From NCBI GenBank assembly GCA_003952965.2, contig CM025849.1, positions 32,638,036-32,702,035 of the forward strand: a DNA stretch of 64,000 nt, in the 5' to 3' direction. Position 1 is the stretch's first letter. The number at the start of each line of letters is the position of its first letter. The translations under genes were made by a program, and so were the position numbers. The notes below the pieces were generated by a model, which saw nothing but the letters and a program-made list of their open reading frames with translations, was not told the DNA's origin and did no database searches. Positions 37,599-48,792 of the stretch are shown here, piece by piece. The stretch comes from Morella rubra. Its lineage: Eukaryota; Streptophyta; Magnoliopsida; Fagales; Myricaceae.

Positions 37599-38914
37599 GG
37601 GCTTGTTTGGAAATGGGTTATGGTTGTGGTTTTGGTTTTGGTTTTGGGTTCAACTTTCAAATTTCAAATTTTAATATTTAAATATTGTTTAGTTGTAAGG
37701 ATTTGTTTGATTGTTTAAAATTTGGAATGATTTATATTTAATTAAATTAAATAATATTAATTTATAGTTATTATGATATTCAAAAAATAAGAAATAAAAA
37801 ATGATTTTAAAAAATTAGAAAATATATATAATTCAAAAAATAAGTAGAAAATAATTTCATAAATATAAAAAATTATAAAAATAGATAAAATATGAAACTA
37901 ATAAAAAAAATATCCATAACAATTAAAAGATAGATAAAAATCGTGTAAAATTTGACAAATATAATAAAAAACTATAATTTGATTATTACAAAAAAAAAAA
38001 AACAGTTATGACATTGTTTGGTCTCGCATTAGGTGTTTGCACTAGTTACATATTCATATAAGTGTGTTTATGATAAACATAGGTCATGTTATGTAATTGA
38101 AATCATTATAACCGTGATAAAATTGTATCCTATCTCTAGACTTAGATAAAATATCTCTAGCCTCTTCGTCAACAACCCATAAAAGCATATTTCCTTGTTT
38201 TTGGTTTTTAATTCTTTCTTTTGGGCAATATACTCTACAAATGAAATTAGAAAATATTAATGAATTGTTGACGTCATAAATGCCACATAAATGATTTTAT
38301 TTGGTAAGATACTCAACCAGAAGGACAATTGTATATATCTTTTTCTTTTCTTTCTTTCTTTTTTCTTTTTCATTTTGTGCAAATAATATACTAACAATTT
38401 TTAGAGAAAATAGAGATGTATGCTAGAGAAAAATGATAAAGCAAGAAAATATTAACATTCTTGGTAAAAAAAGGAAAAGAAAAATTAACAGCATGTTACG
38501 AAAATTCCAAGAAAACAAATAAGGTAATGTTAAGGTAATGTAAAATTTATTTTTTTATAAAATTTGCACATTTTTGATCTTGGGTATTTTAATTTTTATG
38601 GATATTTTTTTATTAGTTTCATATTTTATCTATTTTTATAATTTTTGATATTTATGAAATCATTTTCTACTTATTTTTTGAATTATATATTTTTCTTATT
38701 TTTTAAAATCATTTTTTATTTTTTATTTTTGAATATCATAATAACTATAAATTAATATTATTTAATTTAATTAACATATAAATCATTCCAAATCTTAAAC
38801 AACCAAACAAATCCTTACAACAAAATAATATTTAAATCTTAAAATTTAAAATTTGAAAGTTAAACCCAAAATCAAAACCAAAACCAAAACCACAACCACA
38901 ACCAAACCAAGCCC
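37599..38914. mobile_element. Non-autonomous terminal-inverted-repeat element (1316 bp) inserted in the array
   Basis: The left end is GGGCTTGTTTGG and the right end CCAAACCAAGCCC. The inverted repeats run about 320 bp on each side (37599-37925 and 38590-38914) with high identity, and the 3-bp CAG flanks both ends (37596-37598, 38915-38917). Removing the element and one CAG restores the monomer sequence. The AT-rich centre has no coding capacity. GGGC...GCCC ends with a 3-bp duplication suggest a PIF/Harbinger (Tourist-like) relative, though the usual TTA/TAA target is not seen. It could also be a foldback element. Confidence 0.75.
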
Positions 38915-41900
38915 CAGAAGTCATCAAGTGAGGAGGAAGACGCAACCTGTAGGCGTTGTCATTGATCTTCTGCAGTATCTCACAGGGTCCAATCTTGGAG
39001 TTGGCTCTGATACCAATTGACGTCGACACAAGATAGCGATTATCCTGTAGGCTAGGGCAGTCGGTATGTTGCAAGGAAAGACACCGAATTCTTCCCAAAA
39101 ATCTCAAAGAGAATTCTCCAATTCAAATTATTCAATTGTGTCCAAAAAAACCCACAACCTGGGCTAAAAAGCAAAAAATCGCATCCCAAATGGGATGTTA
39201 CCAAAAATAAATAGGCGGCAAAAATCTGGCCCAAAATCATATTCAAAAATAATTCCCAAAACGAAAAAGGAAAGAAAACCAACCAAAAATAGAATTTTGA
39301 GAGGGAAAACAGCATTTTTATGGCTCGAAACGAGGCATACCGAAGCGTAGTGTGTGGCCACGACGTGCACGCCGAAGAGAGCTTTTCGAATATTTTGCAT
39401 GGGCGCGTATCGGGTACCGTAGCCAAAGTTATGACCAAAAAACCGACACGTGCTCGAAGACTGCCCCAATTAGGTTAGATTCCGATTTTCTTCCCATCCT
39501 TGCGCCGATCTACCCGCTCAAGGTAATTCAATGCCATCAATGTGGAGTCTAGAAGGTCAGCGTCGTCTGACTCAGCTCTCCGTGCCTCGGTCACCCCGGG
39601 TAGGAAAGAACTCGTCCTCGAGTTCACAGCAACCTCAACAGAATCCCTAAAATAAGGGCTCAGGTGTTGCACATTAAAGACATCAAAAGTCTTCAAGTGA
39701 GGAGGAAGACGCAACTTGTAGGTGTTGTCATTGATCTTCTGCAGTATCTCACAGGGTCCAATCTTCAACTTAGCTCAGATACCAATTGACGCCGAAACAA
39801 GATAGCGATTATCCTGTAGGCTAGGGCAGTCGGATATGTTGCATGAAAGACACCGAATTCTTCCCAAAAATCACAACTAGAATTCTCAAAATTTAAATTA
39901 TTCAATTGTGTCCGAAACAAACCCACAAGCCGGGTTAAAATAGCTAAGAATTGCATCCCTAATGGGATGTTACCAAAAATAAAAAGGAAAGAAAACCAAC
40001 CAAAAATAGAATTTTGAGAAGGAAAACAGCATTTTTAGGGCCCAAAATGAGGCATACCAAAGTGTAGCTAGGTGGCCACGACGTGCGCGCCGAAAAAGGA
40101 AAGAAAACCAACCAAAAATAGAATTTTGAGAGGGAAAACAGCATTTTAAGGGCTCAAAATGAGGATCCGAAGCATAGGTGGCTGGTCACGACGTGCGTGC
40201 CGAAAAGAACTTTCCGAATTGTTGTCATGGGCGCGAATCGGATATCCGTAGCCAAAGTTATGACCAAAAACCGACACGTGCTCGAAAACTGCCCCAATTA
40301 GGTTAGATTCCGATTTTCTTGCCATCCTTGCTCCGATCTACCCGCTCAAGGTAATTCAACGCCATCAATGTGGAATCTGACAGCTCAGCGTCGTCTGACT
40401 CAGCTCCCCTGCATCAGTCACCCCAGGTAGGAAAGAACTCGTCCTCGAGTTCACAGCAGCATCAACAGAATCCCTAAAATAAGGGCTCAGGTGTTCACAT
40501 TAAAGACATCAGAAGTCTTCAAGTCAGGAGGAAGACGCAACCTGTAGGAGTTGTCATTGATCTTCTGCAGTATATCACAGGGTCCAATCTTAGAGTTGGC
40601 TCTGATACCAATTGACGCCGAACACAGATAGCGATTATCCTGTAGGTTAGAGCAGTCGGTATGTTGCAAGGAAAGACACCGAATTCTTCCCAAAAATCTC
40701 AAAGAGAATTCTCAAAATTAAAATTGTTCAATTGTGTCCAAAACAAACCCAAAAGCAGGGCTAAATTAGCTAAGAATCGCATCCCTACAGGGACGTTACC
40801 AAAATTAAATAGGCGGCAAAAATCTGGTCCAAATCAGATTCAAAAATAATTCCAAAACGAAAAAGGAAAGAAAACCAACCAAAAATACAATTATGAGAGG
40901 GAAAACAACATTTTTAGGGCTCGAAACGAGGCGTTCCGAAGCGATGTTGGGTGGCCATGACGTGCGAGAAGAAAAGAGCCTTCCGAATTTGGGTAATGGG
41001 CGCGAATCGGATATCCGTAGCCAAAGTTATGACCGAAAAACCGACACGTGCTCGAAAACTGCCCCAATTAGGTTAGATTCCGATTTTCTTGCCATCCTTG
41101 CGCTGATCTACCCGCTCAAGGTAATTCAACGCCATCAATGTGGAATCTGACAGCTCAGCATCGTCTGACTCAGCTCCCCTGCATCAGTCACCCTGTATAG
41201 GAAAGAACTCGTCCTCGAGTTCACAGCAGCATCAGCAGAATCCCTAAAATAAGGGCTCAGGTGTTGCACATAAAAGACATCAGAAGTTTTCAAGTGAGGA
41301 GGAAGACGCAACCTGTAGCCGTTGTCATTGATCTTCTGCAATATCTCACAGGGTCCAATCTTCAACTTGGCTCCGATACCAATTGATGCCGAAACAAGAT
41401 AGCGATTATCCAGCAAGCTAAGGCAGTCGGTATGTTGCAAGGAAAGACACCGAATTCTTTCAAAAATCTCAAAGAGAATTCTCAAAATTCAAATTATTCA
41501 ATTGTGTCCAAAACAAACCCACAAGCCGGGCTAAAATACTAAGAATCCATCCCTAATGGGACGTTACCAAAAATAAATAGGCGGCAAAAATTTGGTCCAA
41601 ATCAGATTCAAAAGTAAGTCCCAAAACGAAAAAGGAAAGAAAACCAACCAAAAATAGAATTTTGAGAGGGAAAACAGCATTTTTAGGGCTCAAAACGAGG
41701 CGTTCCGAAGCATAGCTGGGTGGCATCGACGTGCGAACTGAAAAGAGCTTTTTCGAATTGGGGTCATGGGTGCGAATCCGATATCTGTTGCCAAAGTTAT
41801 GATCGAAAAACCGACACGTGCTCGAAAACCACCCCAATTAGGTTTGATTCCGATTTTCTTGCCATCGTTGCGCCGATCTACCCGCTCAAGGTAATTCAAC

Positions 41901-42889
41901 GCCATCAGTGTGGAATCTGACAGCTCAGCGTCGTCTGACTCAGCTCCCCCTACATCAGTCACCCCGGGTAGGAAAGAACTCGTCCTCGAGTTCACAGCAG
42001 CATCAGCAGAATCCCTAAAATAGGGGCTCAGGTGTTTCACATTAAAGACATCAGAAGTCTTCAAGTCAGGAGGAAGACGCAACCTGTAGGCGTTTTCATT
42101 GATCTTCTGCAGTATCTCACAGGGTCCAATCTTGAACTTGGCTCTGATACCAATTGACGCCGAAACAAGATAGCGATTATCTTGTAGGCTAGGGCAATCA
42201 GCAAGTTGCAAGGAAAGACACCGAATTCTTCCCAAAAATCTCAAAGAGAATTCTGAAAATTCAAATTATTCAATTGTGTCCAAAACAAACCCACAAGCCG
42301 GGCTAAAATAGCTAAGAATCGCATCCCTACTGGGACGTTTCCAAAAATAAATAGGCGGCAAAAATCTGGTCCAAATCAGATTCAAAAATAATTCCAAAAC
42401 GAAAAAGGAAAGAAAACCAACCAAAAATAGAATTTTGAGAGGGAAAACAGCATTTTTAGGGCTCGCAACGAGGCGTACCGAAGCTTAGCTGGGTGGCCAC
42501 GACGTACGAACCTAAAAGAGCTTTTTTGAATTGGGGTCATGGGTGTGAATCGGATATCCGTAGCCAAAGTTATAACCGAAAAACCGACACGTGCTCGAAA
42601 ACTGCCCCAATTAGGTTAGATTCCGATTTTCTTGCCATCCTTGCACCGATCTACCCGCTCAAGGTAATTCAACGCCATCAGTGTAGAATCTGACAGCTTA
42701 GCATCGTCTGACTCCACTCCCCTGCATTAGTCACCCCGGATAGGAAAGAACTCATCCTCGAGTTCACAGCAGCATCAACAGATTCCCTAAAATAAGGGCT
42801 CAGGTGTTCCACATTAAAGACATCAGAAGTCTTCAAGTGAGGAGGAAGATGCAACCTGTAGGCGTTGTCATTGATCTTCTTCAGTATCT

Positions 42890-44600
42890 CACAGGGTCCA
42901 ATCTTCCAATTTGGATCAAAACATCCTCAACTATCCTTCTTGGTTTCCTAACCGAACGATCAGCCAATTGAAGCACAACAGAAGTGGGCTTAATTTCACC
43001 AAAACCAAGCAGCAAGTAAATCGAATATGGCATAAGATTTACACTTTCTCCTAGGTCAAGCAAGGCTTGTGCAAACTTATGACTCCCTATGATGCATGAA
43101 ATGGTAGGGCGGCCCGGATCTTTGTATTTTGGAGGAATTCATTGTTCGATTACGGCACCTACTTGCTCAGTCAAGAATGCTATTTTTTGAACATGGTGCT
43201 TTCTTTTCACAGTGCATAAATCTTTTAAAACCTTAGCATATGTAAGAACTTGACTTATGACATGCACCAAGGGAATGTTAATCTTTACCTACCTAAGGTT
43301 CTCTAAAATTTCATTCCTATGGTCAGTAGCTTTCAAGGCAGACTTGAGAGCTTCGGGGAATGACACTCTAGCTGACTTACCACCGCCTCACTATCCTTTG
43401 ACTCATCTAATTCCTTGGTACTCAAACTTTCTTGAGTGTTCCTATTTTTAGGACTTGCATATATGACCTTACCAGATCGGGTGGTTATGGCATTTGCCTC
43501 CTTAAAATCTTGTCTATTAGGGTCAGAAGTTTGCACCATATATAGTCCACTAGGATTGGATTGAGCTTGGGATGGAAACTTCCCATGCTCGCTTATGGTC
43601 AAAGCACTAGTTAACATTGAAACATGATTATTAATCTCTTTGTTCTCTTCCACGACTTGGGTGATCAAAGACTCAAATTTTTTATTAGTCTTGCCTTGAG
43701 CTTCAATGAATGCATGCAGGGTATCTTCTACAAAACTCCTGGAAGTCTGGGGTGTGAGATGAGGCCTAAGACCCTAGGGTTGTACCATATGCTGTTGTTA
43801 GTCGGATCTCCAACTAAAGTTGGGGTGATTTCGCCACCCCGGATTGTATGTTTCCGAGAAAGGGGTGAAGGGCTTCTTGTATATACCTAAGGCATTGCAT
43901 TGTTCCTCATACACTCCTGTCATTTCAGCATATGTACAACACTCTTGAGCTTGGTGATCTACCCCACCACACACAAAACACGGTTCAAAAGACTCTACAC
44001 GAGTAGCCACATGTGTCATCTTTGAGTCCTTAGTTTTTAGTACCTCTAGCTCCCTAGTAAGCGTCTCCACGTTAGCTTTTAGACTATCCTCTTCCTTAAA
44101 ATGGTAAATTCCAGTAGGTTGTGACCTATTAGTACTCTCAGTAGCACTAGGCCCGGTCCAAGTGTGAGCTTTTTCAGCAACCTCATTGAGGTATTCTATG
44201 GCCTCATTTGGATTTTTTTGTAAGAATTCACCATTACACATCATTTCTATGAATTGGCACTCTCTAGGTGTAAGTCCCTCATAGAAATAACTAACTAAAT
44301 GCCAATTCTCATAACCATGGTGAGGACACATACTCAACAACTCCTTAAACCTCTCCCAAGCCTGATACAAAGTCTCACTATCTTTTTGTGCAAAGGTGGA
44401 GATCTGCCAAAGCACTGGTCTTATGTTGGGGAAAATATTTGTTGAAGAAAACTTGTGTCATCTCATTCCATGATCCTATTGAGTGTGGTCTTAGTCAGTA
44501 CAACCAACTCTTAGCCTTATGTTTAAGAGAGAAAGGAAAGAATTATAATGGTGAAAATGGTTACTCAAGATTACAGATAGAAAAGCATTCCTCGGGAATC
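42890..44600 (-). pseudogene. Ty3-gypsy gag and protease remains (Athila/Tat-like), joined to the array
   Basis: On the minus strand the gag core has SWNEMTQVFFNKYFPQHKTS (about 44470-44415), then a 205-codon frame (44415-43798) with LYQAWERFKELLSMCPHHGY and a zinc knuckle CFVCGGVDHQAQEC. Next come a linker with NAITTRSGKVI (43490-43455) and an aspartic protease piece LDLGESVNLMPYSIYLLLGF with LQLADRSVRKPRRIVEDVLI (43063-42915). In the family the active site is D-[ST]-G or DLGAS; here it is DLGES. Directly after the protease the sequence passes into integrase C-terminal codons of the last array monomer, so RT, RNase H and the integrase core are deleted. Stops and frameshifts are present. Confidence 0.8.
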
Positions 44601-44679
44601 TCTTTATCTCGAATTTCAAATCCCGGTATTATCAATTCATTCTCTTTATTCATTGATTAACACAACTGGGGAATTCAAC

Positions 44680-45930
44680 TCTAAAGTCCCTAATTGGAAG
44701 ATATAGAACTACAAACCAAAACTTAATTCAAAGGTAACCCTTTGAGAATTCATTCACCACTTTAAAACCTTATGATTTATTATTCTTATTGACATAACCT
44801 AACGACGAAATATACCTCGTGGGTAATATTGCAGCAAAAAATCAAATCAACAATATAATAACTTATCTGAAACATAATCGTGGACGTTAACCATTCGATA
44901 GACAAAGCATGACTGAATCTATGAAGAGAATCATTCCAAGATCATTCAAAGATGAGAAAACAAACTAATAACAGTTCGAGAATGATAAACAAGAGTTTTA
45001 TCAATGTGAAGAATGATTACATGAATCAAAAGCAAATAGATAATACCATTATTCATACGAGTTCATCTCTAGCCTTGCTTGGAGATTTAGCTATTCATTC
45101 GAGCAAAAAAACCCTTTCCCTTAAAAGATAGCAAAAGAAAAGAAAAAGGAACTAAAATAAAAATTCCAAAACCTAGCCTCCACGAGCTTAAGAAGTCCTT
45201 TCCCACGTCCTCCAAGCTATCTTCCTTCCAAAGAAAGAAAATCGTATCCCAAATTCGCACATTCAAGTTTTCAGATTTTACTCCTGATATTTCGGGCCAT
45301 TTTTCTCCTATTAAACGTCAGAATATGAAAAGCTTTATATCTGGATAAAATGTATCCCTTTAAGCTGGCTTTCATATTCTTTTTGAATCGCATCAAGACG
45401 ATATCTGAAGTTGAAGATATGGTAATAAAAGTGACGACTGCTCAGAGAATATCGTACCAATAATTCTCCAGTTATTGTGGCGCCTATTTTGCCTAGTAAA
45501 CCTCTGAATTTGCGAATATCTATTTCTGGAGAAACTTTTTCTCTTTAAGTTAGTATTCCAACGCTTCTTGAATCGGATTTATCCCATCTTAGAAGGAAAA
45601 TATATGATAAAAATATTGAAGACTGCACAAGAGATCTTCCAATTCAGGATTTTTTCACACTTACTACCCGATATCATTTCATTCAACTTCTAGGTCTTCT
45701 TGCTTGATTGGATAGAGCCCATAACTAGAATTAAGCTCCATCTCTTAGGGTTAGAATTCCAACTCTTCTTAATTTATTTCCTGTAAGAAAATCACCAAAA
45801 AATAATCACAACTAGACACTTTGTAAAATAACATTCAAGTTGAAAAAATACCATTAAAATGTCGGAATTATACCTGTAGATTAGCAAATGAACATGAAGA
45901 AGTAACATTCAGAGTGCACTTTTATGCACT
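44680..45930. other. No recognisable gene; probably LTR/UTR of a gypsy element
   Basis: This is AT-rich sequence with no protein match that I can recognise. It lies upstream (minus strand) of gag, and also directly upstream (plus strand) of RNase H-integrase remains of a second element, so it may hold LTR or untranslated sequence of either. A small hairpin (agtgcacttttatgcact) is at about 45913. Confidence 0.3.
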
Positions 45931-45939
45931 CATTAGTGT

Positions 45940-47480
45940 TCACGAGGTGTCTCTCTAGAAATACTCGAGTTATGATAAAAAAAATTCTATACTATTGTTC
46001 AAGCCTTGCATAATTAAAGTCATTATCTCCTTCCTAAGAGTTCATCTTATTCTTGGATCATGAAACCTTGAAGTACTTGAATAGCCAACAAAAACTCAAT
46101 TCTTGGCATGCCAAATAGAATGAGTTTTTATAATCATTTTCCTTTGTTCTCAAGCATAAGGCAGGTATTCAAAATCAAGTGGCTAATGCTTTGAGTCGTC
46201 AAAAATCCTTGATTTCTACTATGCAAGTTAATATTTTGGGCTTTGAAGTGGTGAAAGAGTTTTACAAGGAGGATCCTTATTTTACCAAGGTATGGGAAGA
46301 ATGTTCTAAGGGTCCTATCACTCTTTTTTATTACATGATGATTATCTTTTCAAAGGCATCAGTTTGTGTATTCCATAATTATCATTAAAGCTCATGGTGG
46401 TGGACTTTCTGGTCACTTTGGTAGAGATAAGAATCTTTCTCTTCATCAAAGAAAATTTCTATTGGCCAAAAATGGAGCGAGATGTTATGAGATATGTGAA
46501 GCGTTGTGGAGTATGTCACATTGTCAAGACTCGTGGCCAAAATACTAAGTTAGACACTCCACTTTCAATTCTTAATTCACCTTAGGAATATGTGAGTAAG
46601 GATTTTGTTGTGGGTTGGCAAATGACTCAAAGGAACAAAGATTCAGTTATGGTGGTTGTTGATCGCTATTCAAAGATAGCCCATTTTGTTCTTTTTAACG
46701 AGACTCTTGATAGTTCTCATGTGGTGGATCTCTATTTTTGAGAAGTTGTTAAGCTTCATGGAATTTCAAAGACTATCACTTCAGATCGAGATACAAAGTT
46801 CATGTGTTATTTTTGGTGGAAAGCTTGGAACTAATCTGCAATTTAGTTCAACTTGTCATCCTCAAACCGATGGACAAACAAAAGTTTTCAATTGAAGCTT
46901 GGGAAATTTATTGAGGAGCTTTGTTGGTAAGAATATTTGTCAATGGGATCTAATTTTTGGACAAGCCGAGTTTGCTTATAATCTTTCAACTAGTCAAACT
47001 ATGGGTCGTAGTCCCTTTGAGATTGTCTATGGTCAGAATCTTATTAGTCCTTTGGACTTGGCTCCACTTCCTACAACTCATCATTTTAGTGGTGATGCCG
47101 AGGAGAGAGTGAAGAGCATTAAGAAGTTGTATGAACAAGTTCGAGATCGGATTCTCAAGCAAACTGAGAAGTACAAGAAGCAAGCCAACAAACACTGAAA
47201 GCAAGCAAGTTTCAAGGAAGGTGATTTGGTGTAGATTCATCTAAGGAAGGACAGTGTCTAGGGAGGATGGCATGCCAAGCTCAAGCCTAGAGCCTATGGT
47301 CTATTCAAGGTGCTTCAATGCATTGGTGAGAATGCATACAAGATTGAACTTCCAAGGGAATATGAAGTTTTAGCAACCTTCAATATTCATGACCTTTCCC
47401 TATATCATGAAAAAGAAGATGAAGAGCAAGCCACGACGAGTCTTTCCAACCAAGGGAGTATGAAGTAGGTGTAGTCAGCA
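45940..47480 (+). pseudogene. Ty3-gypsy RNase H-integrase remains, plus strand
   Basis: In successive frames the plus strand gives KKFYTIVQAL and PKEFILFLDHETLKYLNSQQ (RNase H, 45975-46095), FVLKHKAGIQNQVANALSRQ (46146-46200), then integrase: AHGGGLSGHFGRDK, an HHCC-type region with CGVCHIVKTRG (46508-46540), SKDFVVG and VVVDRYSKIAHFV (46590-46690), and [10 protein letters not shown] (46772-46802). CHPQTDGQTKVFN, LGNLLRSFVGKNICQWDLIF and a C-terminus ending FNIHDLSPYH (47380) follow. The first two catalytic Asp are present; the third position, Glu in the family (DGQTEV), is Lys here. Several in-frame stops and frameshifts make it non-functional. It belongs to a different gypsy lineage from the gag at 42890-44600. 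Confidence 0.8.
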
Positions 47481-48540
47481 CATAGGGCCGTGATTAAAAT
47501 TAATGTCTTGAATGATTTACAAAGAGTTTGTATTCAAGTTAAGGCTTGATGGAAAGCTCTACAAGTCTAGTTTCCAATGCATCAAAAGCATACAATATGG
47601 AGTTTGATTTTACAGTTATGATTATATTACTCCAAGGAGGTCAGGCTGGCAGTAGTTATGAGGTCTAGCGAATTTTGGACGATTTTCCTATTTTTAGCTA
47701 GCTTTTTTGGATTTTTATTATGTTTGTTCATTTACCTAGGAGTTGTTTCTATTTCCTAAGTCTCAATTAATGTTTTGGAAGTTGTATTTCTCCAAGGTGG
47801 TCAGGCTGGCAGATAGTTATGAGGTCTAGCAAATTTTGGACGATTTTCCTATTTTTAGCTAGCTTTTTTGGATTTTTATATGTTTTTCATTTTCCTAAGA
47901 GTCTTTTATTTCCTAAGTCTCAATTAATATTTTGGAAGTTGTATTTCTCATTCACTCATGCTTGGAGGGTTGTTCCAAGCTTACTATTTAAACCCTTCTC
48001 TAGCAATGGAAAAATACAGATTTTTGAGTGTTTATACAACTTAAGGATTAAACTACTTTGAAAATTTTTTTCTTCTCCAAACTCTTATTCTTTGGTGGAT
48101 TCCAATAGATGGTGAGTTCTTACTCTGTATCCCATGTTAGATTACTTTGGGTGGTGATTTTCTGTATCCCTTTGGGTTTTTACTTGGGTGGTGAGATTAT
48201 CTATCCGTGTGTGTGAGTTAGAGTGTGATCCCAAACACTTTCCTGACCCTTCTCCTCATTATCCGGAAGTCGCATTACTATCCCGAGGTTCCTATTATTT
48301 CCGAGGTGTCCATTTCTTTCGAAGCATTCCAACCAACTTGAGGTGCCGAGGAGGTATCCCGCACTTTCTCTGGTTAACCCCGGTCTCAAATAACACTAAA
48401 ACCTTGAACATCAAAAGATACACTATACCTAAGGATCACTGTAATCCTCTTCACTAAGCAGGTCTATCCATTTTAGCCCTCTAGCCAACGGACTAATCTC
48501 TCTCTTTCTCTTTCTCAACTTTTTATGTTGGGCTAGGCAG
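47481..48540 (+). mobile_element. 3' UTR/LTR of the plus-strand gypsy element
   Basis: It follows the integrase stop. It contains an imperfect tandem duplication of about 165 bp (about 47633-47797 and 47798-47955, each with GGTCAGGCTGGCAG and TTTTAGCTAGCTTTTTTGGA). A putative LTR promoter (TACTATTTAAACCC, about 47985) follows, then a long untranslated leader to about 48500. Exact LTR ends were not identified. Confidence 0.5.
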
Positions 48541-48792
48541 TTTTGTTTTTGGTATGGGGTCTATATCCATGGAGGAACTCGACACTCCCACATGGATTGG
48601 CAACTTCCGATGGAAGTGTGCCACACGATCAACTCAGGCAGTCGACAATCTGTGATATTTGATACCGGCAACCCGGTGCATGTGTGGACCCATGTAGCCT
48701 ACGTTGGGAGTGTGGCACCAAGATGGTATCTGCTCGCTCCTCTACCACGTTTTGCTCGGAGCCACGTTGGTGTCTCCTTTTTTTTTTTTTAA
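48541..48792. other. Short stretch without recognised feature
   Basis: No gene, repeat or terminal structure is recognised here. A poly-T run ends it at about 48779-48791, after which the duplicated P450 downstream flank begins. Confidence 0.3.

Larger units (their letters stand above)
34701..42905 (-). repeat. Tandem array of about 9 monomers (about 771 bp) made from a Ty3-gypsy LTR, PBS and integrase C-terminus
   Basis: A landmark (GGTTAGATTCCGATTTTC) recurs at 35157, 35841, 36614, 37385, 39473, 40301, 41071, 41841 and 42614. Spacing is 770-773 bp except 684 (a deletion of about 90 bp), 2088 (the insertion at 37599) and 828 (a local duplication near 40090). On the minus strand each monomer reads integrase C-terminus (IGPCEILQKINDNAYRLRLP, then FNVQHLSPYF), a stop after GKKIGI, LTR-like sequence ending GGCGTCA, then TTGGTATCAGAGCC, the initiator-tRNA-Met type primer-binding site. 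This is fused directly to the next integrase C-terminus. Monomers are very similar, so amplification looks recent. There is no intact gene. Confidence 0.85.

Noticed and set aside
34701..42905. CRISPR-like or other short-spacer array
   Set aside because: Repeat units are about 771 bp with no unique spacers, and they encode pieces of a gypsy element.
34701..44565. AGATT as target duplication for the whole gypsy element (34696-34700 and an AGATT after CA near 44566)
   Set aside because: The right-hand site lies where 5' LTR sequence should be and no LTR precedes it, so the match is probably chance.
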